A DNA stretch of 64,000 nt from Acerihabitans sp035013185 (GCF_035013185.1 NZ_JAYGJO010000014.1:62001-126000); one strand, 5' to 3'; positions 1 through 8,855 are shown, counted from the stretch's first letter. Translations and numbers: made by a program. Notes: a model not told the origin generated them from the letters alone.

Positions 1-1
1 G

Positions 2-166
2 CTCTGCCGCGAGGTGGGCATTCCGGCCAGCCTACGCGAAGTAGGGCTCAAAAAAACCGATATCCCGGCACTGGCGCAAGCCGCTTTGGACGATGTTTGT
101 ACTGGGGGCAATCCACGTCAAGCCACACTTGAGGATATACAGGCATTGTATCAAGCCATTTATTAA
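2..166 (+). CDS. fucO: Lactaldehyde reductase, 3' end only (iron-dependent alcohol dehydrogenase family)
   Basis: The reading frame is open from the window edge to a TAA and gives a 54-residue C-terminus rich in the conserved stretch IPALAQAALDDVCTGGNPR followed by an ALYQAIY-type tail. I recognise this as the end of FucO-type iron-containing group III alcohol dehydrogenases, which reduce L-lactaldehyde to 1,2-propanediol in fucose or rhamnose use. The N-terminal NAD domain and the metal ligands lie outside the window, so the exact substrate cannot be judged; a related 1,2-propanediol or butanol dehydrogenase is the alternative. The gene is followed by about 265 bases without a gene before pxpA on the same strand. 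Confidence 0.75.
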   Translation, partial: LCREVGIPASLREVGLKKTDIPALAQAALDDVCTGGNPRQATLEDIQALYQAIY

Positions 167-339
167 CCCAGCGGCGTGTCAGCGAATTAACGTGGTGCCG
201 GCCCTTTCGTGAGGGGGCGATACCCGCCGACATCCATGTCATCAGTGCCGGTATTAAGATGCACGGGTGCGCATGCACTCGGTCGTCGCCGGTAATGCTT
301 TAAGTCTCGCGGCGGATATGGAATACTTTTGGCCTACTC

Positions 340-371
340 AATATGGCCGGCTAATGCATGCCGGCCGTATT
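340..371 (+). other. Inverted repeat upstream of pxpA
   Basis: AATATGGCCGG at 340-350 and CCGGCCGTATT at 361-371 form an 11-bp stem with a single G-T wobble and a 10-base loop. There is no T-run after it, so it is not a typical intrinsic terminator. It lies in the otherwise empty 167-431 stretch between fucO and pxpA, 60 bases before the pxpA start, and could end fucO transcripts or act in the pxpA leader. Seen directly; function unknown. Confidence 0.5.
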
Positions 372-431
372 GATATGTCATGCCAGAATGAGGGCGGCCA
401 TGATGACCGACCCTACCGGGAGCGCCGTAAG

Positions 432-1211
432 ATGTTGATCGACCTGAACTGCGATATGGGGGAAAGTTTTGGCCCCTGGACTCTGGGCGAAGACCTGGCG
501 ATGCTTGGCATTGTCACCTCGGCCAATATTGCCTGTGGTTTTCATGCCGGTGACCCGGACGTCATGTTTTCTACGCTGGTTCAGGCGCAAGCGAATGGCG
601 TCGGTGCGGGTGCTCACCCCGGTTTTAACGATCTGCAGGGTTTTGGCCGCCGGCAAATTATCGGCGACAGCCCGGCACAAATCGAACGGCAAATCATCTA
701 TCAGATTGGGGCGTTACAGGCGCTGGCCGCCAGCATGGGTTATCCATTACAGCATGTCAAAACCCACGGCGCACTGGGCAATATGGCCGCGGAAAACGCC
801 GACCTGGCCATGGCGGTGGCACGGGCTATCCACAGTGTCGATCGCAATTTAATCATGGTGGTCATGCCGGGTATGGCAACGGAAAAGGCCGGCGAAAAAC
901 TCGGTCTGCCGTTGGTCAGGGAGATCTATGCCGATCGCGCTTACGCAGACAATGGTAACCTGCTGTCACGCCAACTGCCCGGCGCCGTGTTGCACGATCC
1001 CGATCAGGCCGCGACGCGCATTGTGCAGATGTTGCAAGATCGCGCAATACTGACGGTAGGCGGCAAACGACTGCCCTCGCGTATCGACAGCATCTGCGTA
1101 CACGGCGATACGCCCGGAGCCAAAGCGATGGCGGCACGGCTGCGCACCCTGCTAGAGCAACAGGGGGTGACCCTGGCACCAATGCGCCAGGTAATTGACG
1201 CCACGCCGTAA
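432..1211 (+). CDS. pxpA: 5-oxoprolinase subunit A (LamB/YcsF family)
   Basis: PxpA works with PxpB and PxpC in the ATP-dependent opening of 5-oxoproline (pyroglutamate) to glutamate in the cytoplasm. The 259-residue product begins with the family signature LIDLNCDMGESFGPW and contains the conserved ANIACGFHAGDP and GAHPGFNDLQGFGRR stretches, then VKTHGALGNMA and VHGDTPGA, over the full usual length of about 245-255 residues. The frame is open upstream to 267, but the start at 432 matches the family start and has GGGAG nine bases before it. The usual partners pxpB and pxpC are not beside it here; it stands between fucO and the convergent srlR gene. Identification is by family; activity without its partners would need genes elsewhere. 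Confidence 0.9.
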   Translation: MLIDLNCDMGESFGPWTLGEDLAMLGIVTSANIACGFHAGDPDVMFSTLVQAQANGVGAGAHPGFNDLQGFGRRQIIGDSPAQIERQIIYQIGALQALAASMGYPLQHVKTHGALGNMAAENADLAMAVARAIHSVDRNLIMVVMPGMATEKAGEKLGLPLVREIYADRAYADNGNLLSRQLPGAVLHDPDQAATRIVQMLQDRAILTVGGKRLPSRIDSICVHGDTPGAKAMAARLRTLLEQQGVTLAPMRQVIDATP

Positions 1212-1216
1212 TATTC

Positions 1217-1326
<110 letters not shown>

Positions 1327-1329
<3 letters not shown>

Positions 1330-1350
1330 ACCCTTCAGGTCAGGGTGTTT
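1327..1350. terminator. Hairpin between convergent pxpA and srlR
   Basis: AAACACCCT and AGGGTGTTT form a perfect 9-bp stem with a short loop (TCAGGTC minus one side), between the ends of pxpA (+) and srlR (-). There is only a three-T tail, so it is a weak but plausible bidirectional terminator. Confidence 0.55.
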
Positions 1351-1372
1351 GCCATGGTGGCGCGCAGCGCCA

Positions 1373-2146
1373 TCACGCATCGGCCTCATCCACCAGCAGC
1401 ACCTGGATGCCCTTGCCACGCAGCGCCTCCAGGTACTCTTGACTGATGCCCCGGTCGGTGATCAGAATATCCACCGCAGTCAGATCACAGACCACATTAG
1501 GGCTTTTGCGGCCGAACTTGGAGGAATCCACCAGCAAAATCAACTGCTGTGCGGCTTTACACATTGCCTGGCTGACGCCGTGCAGTTCGTTGAACGTAGT
1601 CACGCCGGCGTTCAGATCGACCCCATCGGCGCCGATAAACAATTTATCAAAACTAAAACGGGGAAACGCCGCTTCGGCCAGGCTGCCATGAAACGACGCG
1701 GAATTTTTCCGATAAGTGCCGCCGGGCATTAGAATAGTTTGATCATTGTCCAACTCCACCAGCTCATTGACGATGGTTAAGCTATTCGTCATCACGGTAA
1801 TATTATTGAATCGGGCCAGATAGGGCACGATTTGCAGCACAGTGCTGCCGGCGTCGAAAATCAGCGAATCACCATCATTGATTAATTTGGCCGCCGCACC
1901 GGCAATGCGCTTTTTTTTGGCGGTATTGATATGGGTTTTACGATCAATAGGCTGATCACCCTCGTCCCGGGACAATACCACTCCACCATAGGTCCGGATC
2001 ACCCCCCCTTCATCCTCTAGCAAGGTTAAGTCTTTACGAATGGTGGTCCCAGTGGTCACAAAGTGGCTGGCAAGATCATCCACTGAGGTTTTGCCGTGGA
2101 GTTGCAAATACTCCAATATCGCCGCCTGGCGCTGCTTAGGTTTCAT
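1373..2146 (-). CDS. srlR: Glucitol operon repressor (DeoR family)
   Basis: SrlR (GutR) represses the glucitol operon in the absence of sorbitol. The product of 257 residues starts with KPKQRQAAILEYLQLHGK, the usual DeoR helix-turn-helix (TTGTTIRKDL near residues 32-41), followed by IRTYGGVVL and the DeoR effector-binding domain with DAGSTVLQ, TNSLTIVNEL, DSSKFGRKS. The start at 2146 matches the E. coli protein; the frame also permits an upstream ATG at 2158. It is the last gene of the minus-strand srl operon, preceded by srlM with a 97-base AT-rich gap that carries a sequence resembling the one upstream of srlA, consistent with autoregulation (inference). The gutQ gene that follows srlR in E. 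coli is absent; pxpA lies downstream in the opposite direction. Confidence 0.95.
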   Translation of the reverse strand: MKPKQRQAAILEYLQLHGKTSVDDLASHFVTTGTTIRKDLTLLEDEGGVIRTYGGVVLSRDEGDQPIDRKTHINTAKKKRIAGAAAKLINDGDSLIFDAGSTVLQIVPYLARFNNITVMTNSLTIVNELVELDNDQTILMPGGTYRKNSASFHGSLAEAAFPRFSFDKLFIGADGVDLNAGVTTFNELHGVSQAMCKAAQQLILLVDSSKFGRKSPNVVCDLTAVDILITDRGISQEYLEALRGKGIQVLLVDEADA

Positions 2147-2243
2147 AACGATTTCCATTTCAATACAATTGACAACCTCCTGACAATTATTATTCCAAAT
2201 GAATAATCTCTAATGAAAGGAAGTTTCTTTTAAAATGAAAATA

Positions 2244-2609
2244 TCATAATTTCGGTTCAATCGCTAACGCTAGTGCAGTTTGACTAGCCGGATCTTTCGC
2301 AAAGATCACACTTGGGACTAATTGCGTTTTATGCAACCCGATCAACCGGGTTAATGGTCGAGGCCGCGCAAACACGCTTAGGCCCCGCAGGGTAAAGCCA
2401 TTACGCACATAACCATCGGCATCGAAGGCCAGCGCCATCACCACCCGTGGTGTAAAACGTCCGCCGGAGCGGCCCAACCCCACCAGGTGCCCCTGTCCGT
2501 GCAGGGCGTCATAGGCACAATTAAACTGATAAACCTGCCATCCTCCCAAGAGGATTTGACCGAGCCAGGCAAGGGCCGCAATACTGATAAACCACGACGT
2601 AGTGCTCAT
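2244..2609 (-). CDS. srlM: Glucitol operon activator GutM
   Basis: The 121-residue protein has an N-terminal hydrophobic segment (about residues 5-25) and the family's short conserved parts such as GWQVYQFNCAYDAL, GLGRSGGRFTPR and ALAFDADG. GutM/SrlM acts as a positive regulator of the glucitol operon together with CRP in E. coli; the mechanism is poorly known and the hydrophobic N-terminus suggests membrane association. It is placed between srlD and srlR exactly as in E. coli, 57 bases after srlD. Length equals the family norm (about 119). Confidence 0.9.
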   Translation of the reverse strand: MSTTSWFISIAALAWLGQILLGGWQVYQFNCAYDALHGQGHLVGLGRSGGRFTPRVVMALAFDADGYVRNGFTLRGLSVFARPRPLTRLIGLHKTQLVPSVIFAKDPASQTALALAIEPKL

Positions 2610-2666
2610 GTTATTTTTCCTTGTATCCAGCCCCAGCCGCCGGATTTAGCGTGCTGGGGTGGTAGC

Positions 2667-3446
2667 TCAGAACATCACTTGTCCGCCGGTAATGTTAATC
2701 GACTGCCCGGTGCAATAAGCCGCTTTATCACTGGCGTAAAATAGCAGTATGTTTAACACATCCTGGTAATCGCAGCCCCGCCTTAACGGCACTTTATCGA
2801 TATAATATTGCTCCACCTCATCAACTTGCAGTCCGAGTTTTTCAGCGTATTGCGGTAACAGCGACTGAAACATTGGTGATTTAAGTAAATTGCCTAACAT
2901 CAGTGAGTGGACGGTAATACCGTATTCCGCCAAATCGAGCGCCAATGATTGGGTCAGGCCAACGCCACCAAACTTGGCTGCGCTATAACCTGAATTATGT
3001 TTACTGCCGACTTTGCCGGACTTGGAATTGATCTGAATAATGCGCCCCGCCACCTTATCGCGAATCATCAACTGGGCAAATTCGCGGGCACAAAGGAAAT
3101 AACCGACCAGATTCACCTGCAACGATAAGTCGAAATCATCCAATTTAAACTGGGTGATCGGTGCCGCTTTCGCTACGCCGGCACTGTAAACCAGCAAATT
3201 AACCTGGCCGAAGCCTTGATCAACCGCCTTTGCCAACTGTTTAACGCTGTTTTCATCCGTGGCGTCCGCGCCAATACCCAACGCGCGTCCCGCACCATAG
3301 CGCAGGTTAATGTCTTGGGCGACATGCTGGGCATGCTGCCCATTCAAGTCTGCCACCGCGATATGGTAACCGGCCTGTGCCAGGCCTTCGCATAAAAATG
3401 CGCCCAGGGTTTGCCCTCCGCCAATGACTACGGCAACTTGTTTCAT
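2667..3446 (-). CDS. srlD: Sorbitol-6-phosphate 2-dehydrogenase
   Basis: SrlD oxidises D-glucitol 6-phosphate to fructose 6-phosphate with NAD, feeding glycolysis. The 259-residue product is a classical short-chain dehydrogenase: N-terminal nucleotide-binding VVIGGGQTLG, the acidic VADLN after strand 2, the YSAG motif near residue 87, and the catalytic Y154-S-A-A-K158. Length equals E. coli SrlD. It follows srlB by 33 bases within the srl operon and its product uses the phosphorylated sugar made by the SrlAEB transporter. Confidence 0.96.
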   Translation of the reverse strand: MKQVAVVIGGGQTLGAFLCEGLAQAGYHIAVADLNGQHAQHVAQDINLRYGAGRALGIGADATDENSVKQLAKAVDQGFGQVNLLVYSAGVAKAAPITQFKLDDFDLSLQVNLVGYFLCAREFAQLMIRDKVAGRIIQINSKSGKVGSKHNSGYSAAKFGGVGLTQSLALDLAEYGITVHSLMLGNLLKSPMFQSLLPQYAEKLGLQVDEVEQYYIDKVPLRRGCDYQDVLNILLFYASDKAAYCTGQSINITGGQVMF

Positions 3447-3479
3447 GTGTTACTCCTGAACTGCTTAGTTAATCGAACA

Positions 3480-3842
3480 TTACGCGAAAATAGAAAAATC
3501 ACTGCCAATGGAGATATCGGTCGGTATCCTGCCAGCCAGGTGCATCGAACCGGGGAATTCCGCTTGCACCGCGCCATCAAAACGCAGGGTGAGATGACCC
3601 AGTTCACGCAAATTTTCGGTTGCCACAGCACCCACCGCAGTAATGGCATAGGTGTCTTCCCCGATGATCACCTTGCCCCCGACCCGCAATTCACCGTGAG
3701 TCTCGCTATGGCTGTGGATAAAACAATAGGATTCAAGGTCTTCAGGCGCCCCCTCCCGAAAGGTGATCACCATATTGTCTGCTAATGACTCGGCAGCATG
3801 CTCACCGATACGGGTGAAGGTCGTGTGAAAAATAGGGTTCAT
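3480..3842 (-). CDS. srlB: PTS glucitol/sorbitol-specific EIIA component
   Basis: SrlB is the soluble phosphocarrier that takes phosphate from HPr and passes it to the EIIB domain of SrlE. The 120-residue protein matches the EIIA-Gut family: N-terminal TRIGEHA, ITFREGAPEDLE, then CFIHSH with the conserved histidines near residues 43-45 (one the phosphorylation site), and NLRELGHLTLRFDG. It stands 24 bases after srlE in the operon. Confidence 0.95.
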   Translation of the reverse strand: MNPIFHTTFTRIGEHAAESLADNMVITFREGAPEDLESYCFIHSHSETHGELRVGGKVIIGEDTYAITAVGAVATENLRELGHLTLRFDGAVQAEFPGSMHLAGRIPTDISIGSDFSIFA

Positions 3843-3866
3843 AGCTGTGCCTCCCAGGCTGTATGT

Positions 3867-4886
3867 TTAGTGATAAATAAATGCTGACGCGGCCCATGCC
3901 AACAACACCGTTGGCGCACCAGTCAGAAAACGACCCACCAGTACCGAAGGCACCCCAACCCGCACGGTGTCCTGCTTGGCTTCCGCTAGCGACAGACCCA
4001 CCGGGATAAAGTCGCAAGCCGCCTGAGCATTGATGGCAAACAGCGCCGGTAACGCCAGGTGTGGTGGTATATTGCCCAAACCGATCTGCACGCCCACCAA
4101 TACCCCGATCACTTGGGCGATAACCGCACCTGGGCCGAGAAAAGGTGAGAGCAGAGGAAAGGAACAAATCAGGGCCAGGATCACCAGGCCTATCGGGCTA
4201 CTGGCCAGGGGCGTTAATCCATGGGCAATAAAATCGCCTAACCCAGAGGCCAGGATGATGCCGATTAACGCCGAGACGAAAGCCATGAATGGCAGAATGG
4301 TTTTTAACACCGTATCAATGGTTTCGCGGCCGGCCTGGAAAAATACCGCCACTACTGACCCCATGCCCATGCCGACTTTGGCCAACAGGCCATCGCTTTG
4401 TTCGGTGATTTTTTTGCTGGTGTCATAGTCACGACTGGCTAGCGACGCTTGCGGTTCTTTGCGCGAGTTAACCGCTGCTGCGTCGATATCGGCTGCAACG
4501 GTTGGCGACAGTTCGTCGTGTTCTACCCGTTGGATATTCTGTTCACGCACCCCGGAGACGTAAATATCCTCCAGAATATACTGAGCCATAGGTCCGGATT
4601 TTCCGGTAGCGTGGATGTTAATCGTCGGAATGCGACGTTTGGGATAAAGGCCACAGCGTAACGTGCCGCCGCAGTCGATAACCATAACGCCAATTTGCTC
4701 ACTGGGCGGTTCACCGTCTTTAAACCCATCCACTGCGGGCCAGCCGGTCAGTTCGCTTAGCCGGTTGACGATCGCCGGTCGAGTGCCGGCGGTGATATAC
4801 ACCACTTTTTTACCCGAGACGGCCTCTAACACCAAAGGACCACCCCAGCCGCTTTCGCCTTTTTCAATCCGAATAAACTGGCTCAT
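3867..4886 (-). CDS. srlE: PTS glucitol/sorbitol-specific EIIBC2 component
   Basis: SrlE joins the cytoplasmic EIIB domain to the second half of the membrane domain of the sorbitol transporter. Of 339 residues the first ~110 form EIIB, with the likely phosphocysteine in the VIDCGG segment (C72; a second Cys at 78), and the C-terminal part carries hydrophobic segments from about residue 190 (LKTILPFMAFVSALIGI, then SFPLLSPFLGPGAVIAQVIG). It overlaps the srlA stop codon by four bases, implying translational coupling, and precedes srlB. Confidence 0.95.
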   Translation of the reverse strand: MSQFIRIEKGESGWGGPLVLEAVSGKKVVYITAGTRPAIVNRLSELTGWPAVDGFKDGEPPSEQIGVMVIDCGGTLRCGLYPKRRIPTINIHATGKSGPMAQYILEDIYVSGVREQNIQRVEHDELSPTVAADIDAAAVNSRKEPQASLASRDYDTSKKITEQSDGLLAKVGMGMGSVVAVFFQAGRETIDTVLKTILPFMAFVSALIGIILASGLGDFIAHGLTPLASSPIGLVILALICSFPLLSPFLGPGAVIAQVIGVLVGVQIGLGNIPPHLALPALFAINAQAACDFIPVGLSLAEAKQDTVRVGVPSVLVGRFLTGAPTVLLAWAASAFIYH

Positions 4887-5449
4887 TTGACCTCCACGCT
4901 TGATAGACTCACGTCTTGTTCTAATTGAATATGCATTTTGCGTGCGAACAGGTTGGTCGTGAGATCGGTCACCCAGCCACGGAAAAAATTGGTGAACATC
5001 CCCACCAATAGATAACTCACGGCCAGCGGTCCCAACGGCAGATTTAACGTGGTAAGCCCGCTGGCAATGCCGAGATAAACAAACAGTTCACCAGGATTGA
5101 TATGCGGAAATAGACCATTCATGGAATGGCAACTGTAGGATGCTGCGGCGTAGTAGCTGGGCTTATACTTCTCGGGCATAAAACGACCCAGGCTCAGGGT
5201 CATCGGGTTACAAAACACAAAAGTACCGATCACCGGCAACAACAGATAGCGTGATAGTGGGTTGCCCGCGCAGCGCTGTGCCAAACGTTCGATTCTAGCC
5301 TGTCCGACAAAGACGATTAACGCATTCATAATTACCAGCAAACTGATCAACAAGGGCAGTATGCCGGTCACCATGCCGACGAATACTGTCCCGCCCTTTT
5401 GGAACAAGCCGATAAACCACTCGGCGCCGTGGGTGATGATTTCTATCAT
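4883..5449 (-). CDS. srlA: PTS glucitol/sorbitol-specific EIIC component
   Basis: First gene of the srl operon. The 188-residue integral membrane protein matches EIIC-Gut: N-terminal EWFIGLFQKGG, long hydrophobic segments (about residues 25-48 and 70-95), and the conserved FMPEKYKPSYYAAASYSCHS and NGLFPHINPGELF stretches. It forms the sorbitol channel with SrlE. Length equals the E. coli protein (about 187). The start at 5449 is the first in-frame ATG; a weak GGAGA precedes it. Confidence 0.95.
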   Translation of the reverse strand: MIEIITHGAEWFIGLFQKGGTVFVGMVTGILPLLISLLVIMNALIVFVGQARIERLAQRCAGNPLSRYLLLPVIGTFVFCNPMTLSLGRFMPEKYKPSYYAAASYSCHSMNGLFPHINPGELFVYLGIASGLTTLNLPLGPLAVSYLLVGMFTNFFRGWVTDLTTNLFARKMHIQLEQDVSLSSVEVK

Positions 5450-5499
5450 GGTGTCTCCAGTGTTTTTTTATTAAGCGAAAGAGCGCCGACGCGCCCGGG

Positions 5500-5662
5500 G
5501 CCATGGCCCTTAAACTAGCCGTTTTCGCGTGGGTATAATTTGAACAAGATCACTTTCTTATGAATTTTCTTTTATTTTGAAATAAAAATAATATTTTATT
5601 ATTCACAATAATCTTTTTTATTTTTCAAAATGATATTTTTTATTTTTCAAAATGATATTTTT
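5500..5662 (-). promoter_or_regulatory. srl operon control region with 22-bp tandem repeat and CRP-like site
   Basis: Upstream of srlA there is a CRP-like palindrome TTTGA-N6-TCACT at 5539-5554, spaced so that a -10-like TAGTTT (5511-5516, minus strand) would put it near -42. Further upstream two exact tandem copies of a 22-bp AT-rich unit containing TTTTTCAAAATGATA lie at about 5615-5636 and 5637-5658; a similar sequence with ATGATATTTT stands before srlR (about 2228-2250). I infer that these are SrlR operators and that CRP activates the operon as in E. coli. The rest of 5663-6160 is AT-rich with no convincing gene. Confidence 0.45.
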
Positions 5663-6161
5663 AAATCACAAAATAGCTCATTTATTGATGGTATTAGCTC
5701 GATTTGGCCGGAGGGAATAGGGAAAGGGCAACATAGGCATAAGGCGATAGCGAGGAGAAGGATTTCGCTAGAATCATAAAAGATAAATTGTATCATTATC
5801 AATTAATTAATTTGAATTAATCGAATAAAAATCATCTCACCGCTCGCGCATTTTCCTGGGTAGTGACATGATGGAAAACCTTCATTTTGTCAAACGGCGA
5901 TGAGGAGCCCGGCCCAATGATGACCATCACCCATCAGTGTCATCATAGTATTCAGCCGCAGCCACCATAACCGGCGTGACAAGAATAACGTTTGAAGTGA
6001 AAGAAAATGAATTTTCAAAAACAGAAACGTCCTGGGGTGTATCGCGCTCAGTGACAACAGGGTGTGCCGCGCGTTATACCACCGGAGGTATGGTCTACCG
6101 GCTGCTTGAAAAACAGCCAGTACACATACATTGCATTACAACCGCCCCCAAGGGAACTGAT

Positions 6162-6583
6162 AGTTGATAATAAACCGGTACCCTCGCAGAGGATTCATTG
6201 ATAAGTTTATCTAACCCGCCCTTGATGAATTTAACCACCAGATAATTATCCTGACAAGGAACCAGACTCAGCGCTCCTTTTAGCGGTTTAATATCAATTA
6301 TCGGCGGCGGTAGTTCATCATACAGTACCGGTTTAATATCGTCAGAGTATAACTGTTATTTTTGACCGTGCTCCAGATAGATATCGGCTTTAATTTTATA
6401 GGTGGTGGGATTTGAGTATAAAAAGGCAATTAATTCATTGCCATACGCGGTTTTGCTTTGCACAACCCCGTCATGTGTCAGTAAATGATATTCTACTTTA
6501 CAGTGGTGAATTCCCCCCAAGCATCGTACGTATATTTTGCCAGTAGGGCCGTAGGTACTATAATAATCCAACGATAAATTCAT
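6162..6583 (-). pseudogene. Truncated, stop-containing duplicate of the protease gene 5' end
   Basis: The frame from 6583 encodes 75 residues that are over 80% identical to the start of the protease gene at 8559 (MNLSLDYYSTYGPTGKIYVR against MSLSLDYYSTYGPSGKIYVR). At codon 76 a CAA of the intact gene is TAA here, and homology continues in the same frame to 6162 (equivalent to residue 141 of the protease), where it ends abruptly. The catalytic domain is absent. The copy lies about 1,976 bases downstream of the intact gene and its leader also matches, so it is the remnant of a tandem duplication. A 75-residue peptide could still be made. Confidence 0.85.
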
Positions 6584-6924
6584 GGTTTTTCCTTATATTA
6601 CAGTAAGAAAAAATATATTATGAAATACCATTAGTGAAGGTGGTCAATATCACTCATCACGACTCAATAGCGAAAAAAGGTAATATTAATATCTCACACG
6701 GCGAGCAATACACAGTAAAATTCGGTTTATAACGCAGACCATAAATAGCCTAAAACATCTTTTTTATTCAATAAAAAATATCATCTCATTCTTTATCTGA
6801 CGATGTTTTTTTTTAGCAAAAGGCGTGGCCATTATTGCCGTTCGAATCGGCTTATTCCCTGGCGGCTATAGCGAGAAAAAATCGGGCATAGCACGGATTT
6901 TAAACGATACGCGCGCTGGCGTGG
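6584..6924 (-). repeat. Diverged copy of the protease leader and terminator region
   Basis: This gene-free stretch aligns with 8560-8904 throughout. A 73-base block (6772-6844) is identical to 8750-8822, whereas flanking sequence has drifted and the terminator hairpin of the second copy (8856-8880) is damaged here (about 6872-6898). It represents the downstream arm of the ~1.98 kb tandem duplication. Confidence 0.85.
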
Positions 6925-8559
6925 TTATTTTACGCCGTCTATCGTTATGTCTTCGCCTAACAAACGGTCGATATAAGCAATAGCCTGCGCCGCGTTCGGC
7001 CTGACACCTATACCGTCTTGCACCCCTTCCCGACCGCCAGTCGCATTGATAATGCTCAGCATTTGTCGATTGTTCAGGATCCGGTGGTACCTATTTTTTG
7101 CATGGGACTGCAGCAGGGTCAATACCCCGGCCACCATCGGTGTCGCAGCTGACGTACCACTATAATTGTAGGTATAGCTTCGGTTAGGGGTGCCAGGGTC
7201 AAACAAAGTGCCATAGCCGCAGGTGACCACCCACTGTCCCCAGGCGTTCACCATATTTCTGACGTTATAATTGGAAAAACCTAATCTGCGACCGTTAGTG
7301 GGATAGCAGGCTCCGACAATAAAGGCGCCACTATCACCATGGTCTATAAAACCTGACGCGGGATCGCTTAAATCAAGTCCACGGTTTGACGCGCTGATGA
7401 CGACCAGCACACCGGCATTCACCATGCGGCTTATATTGTCCCAATGTTGTCGATTGTTGACCATGGGCAATCCCCAACCGTCGTGCAACGACATGGTGAC
7501 CACGTCCCCGGGTTGTGCTTCTCTGAGTACCTGCCCCATGGAATAACGCTGGCTATTATAACTGGTGATCGCGGCATCATACGCAATCCCGGTCATGCCA
7601 GAACCATTATTGCGCGCCATAATAACACCAGCGCTGGCAGTACCATGGTGTAGATTGGATGCGCCGTGGGAAAAATTTCTGATCCCACTAAGATCTTCAT
7701 GCTGTGCAAATATACCGGTGTCGCGCATATGAACGTGCATATTCTTCCCGGTGATACCTCGCTCCCACAGTGGCCGGACGTTCATGCCGAACCCATTTTC
7801 AACCTCGAGATAATCTTGATATTTGATAAAGTTCGGCGTCGGCATACTGGCTGGCAGCGGCGGCTGATAATGATCCCTCTCCGGGCTCGGTTGTGGCGAA
7901 AAATAAGGATCCAGCGACGGAGAATGATCGTGCTGATCGCCCAGTTTCCCGGCAAGTTCACAGTACTCGACATAATCCAGCCGCTGCAGTTCGTTGCCTA
8001 AATCAAGCAACACCTGATTGCCAATATCGGGTTCAACCTGGTACTCGTATTGTACGCTTTCCAGCTCCGGGCTATATTTGACAATCTTATCAATAGTCTC
8101 TTTATCAAAACAGGGTACAAAACGGATCACATTACGCAGTTGATAATAAAGCGGTATCTCTGCGGAGGATTCATTAATAAGTTGATCTAACCCATCCTTG
8201 CTAAATTTAACCACTAGATAATTATCCTGATCCGGAACCAGACTCAGTGACCCTTTTAGCGATTTGACCTCAATTATCGGCGACGGCAGTTCATCATATA
8301 ACACCGGTTTGATATCATCAGAATATAACTGTTGTTTTTGGCCAGACTCCAGATAGACATCGGCTTTGATTTTATACGTGGTCGGTTTTGAGTATAAAAA
8401 GGCAACTAATTCATTGTCACAAGCGCTCTTACTTTGCACAACCCCATCGTGAGTCAGTAAATGATAATCCACTTTATAGTGGTGAACCTCACCCAGACAA
8501 CGTACATATATCTTGCCAGAGGGACCATAGGTACTATAATAATCCAACGATAAGCTCAT
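6925..8559 (-). CDS. Subtilisin-family (S8) serine protease with unknown N-terminal region
   Basis: The 544-residue protein has an unrecognised N-terminal region (1-240), a proline-rich linker (SPSLDPYFSPQPSPERDH and PLPASMPTP around 213-243), and a C-terminal subtilase domain (about 255-535). The catalytic triad is visible: D280 in HMRDTGI, H305 in LHHGTASAGV, S470 in YSGTSAATP, with the oxyanion-hole N392 in ISASNRG. I see no signal peptide or lipobox, so export, if any, would not be by Sec; a cytoplasmic or specialised-secretion protease are both possible. It stands alone after a strong terminator at 8856-8880. The last codons (GGCGTAAAATAA) resemble the end of the binding-protein gene at 8905 (GGCGCCAAATAA), which suggests its 3' end lies at a duplication junction. 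Substrate unknown. Confidence 0.85.
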   Translation of the reverse strand: MSLSLDYYSTYGPSGKIYVRCLGEVHHYKVDYHLLTHDGVVQSKSACDNELVAFLYSKPTTYKIKADVYLESGQKQQLYSDDIKPVLYDELPSPIIEVKSLKGSLSLVPDQDNYLVVKFSKDGLDQLINESSAEIPLYYQLRNVIRFVPCFDKETIDKIVKYSPELESVQYEYQVEPDIGNQVLLDLGNELQRLDYVEYCELAGKLGDQHDHSPSLDPYFSPQPSPERDHYQPPLPASMPTPNFIKYQDYLEVENGFGMNVRPLWERGITGKNMHVHMRDTGIFAQHEDLSGIRNFSHGASNLHHGTASAGVIMARNNGSGMTGIAYDAAITSYNSQRYSMGQVLREAQPGDVVTMSLHDGWGLPMVNNRQHWDNISRMVNAGVLVVISASNRGLDLSDPASGFIDHGDSGAFIVGACYPTNGRRLGFSNYNVRNMVNAWGQWVVTCGYGTLFDPGTPNRSYTYNYSGTSAATPMVAGVLTLLQSHAKNRYHRILNNRQMLSIINATGGREGVQDGIGVRPNAAQAIAYIDRLLGEDITIDGVK

Positions 8560-8749
8560 GATGTTTTTCCCTTAAATTTCACAATAAAAAATTATTATAA
8601 AACACTATTAATTGTGATGGGCAATATTATTCACCGCGACTCCATAACGGTGGATGGGTAATATTTTGCACTCTTGTTTCTTGCGATGCACAGTGAAATC
8701 CGGCTTATAAAATAGCCCGGAGATATCAAATGACATCTTTTTTCTTCAG

Positions 8750-8822
8750 TAAAAAATATCATCTCATTCTTTATCTGACGATGTTTTTTTTTAGCAAAAG
8801 GCGTGGCCATTATTGCCGTTCG
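8750..8822. repeat. 73-bp block identical to 6772-6844
   Basis: This stretch, from TAAAAAATATC through a nine-T run to GCCATTATTGCCGTTC, is identical in both arms of the tandem duplication while neighbouring sequence differs at many positions. It lies 190-260 bases upstream of the protease start and may hold a promoter or regulatory element, or reflect local gene conversion. Confidence 0.8.
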
Positions 8823-8855
8823 TATCGGCTTTTATCTTGGCGGTTATGGCGAGAA

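Noticed and set aside
5976..6167. 63-codon plus-strand frame in the srl upstream region
   Set aside because: No ribosome site, no recognisable sequence, and it runs into the protease pseudogene; probably chance.
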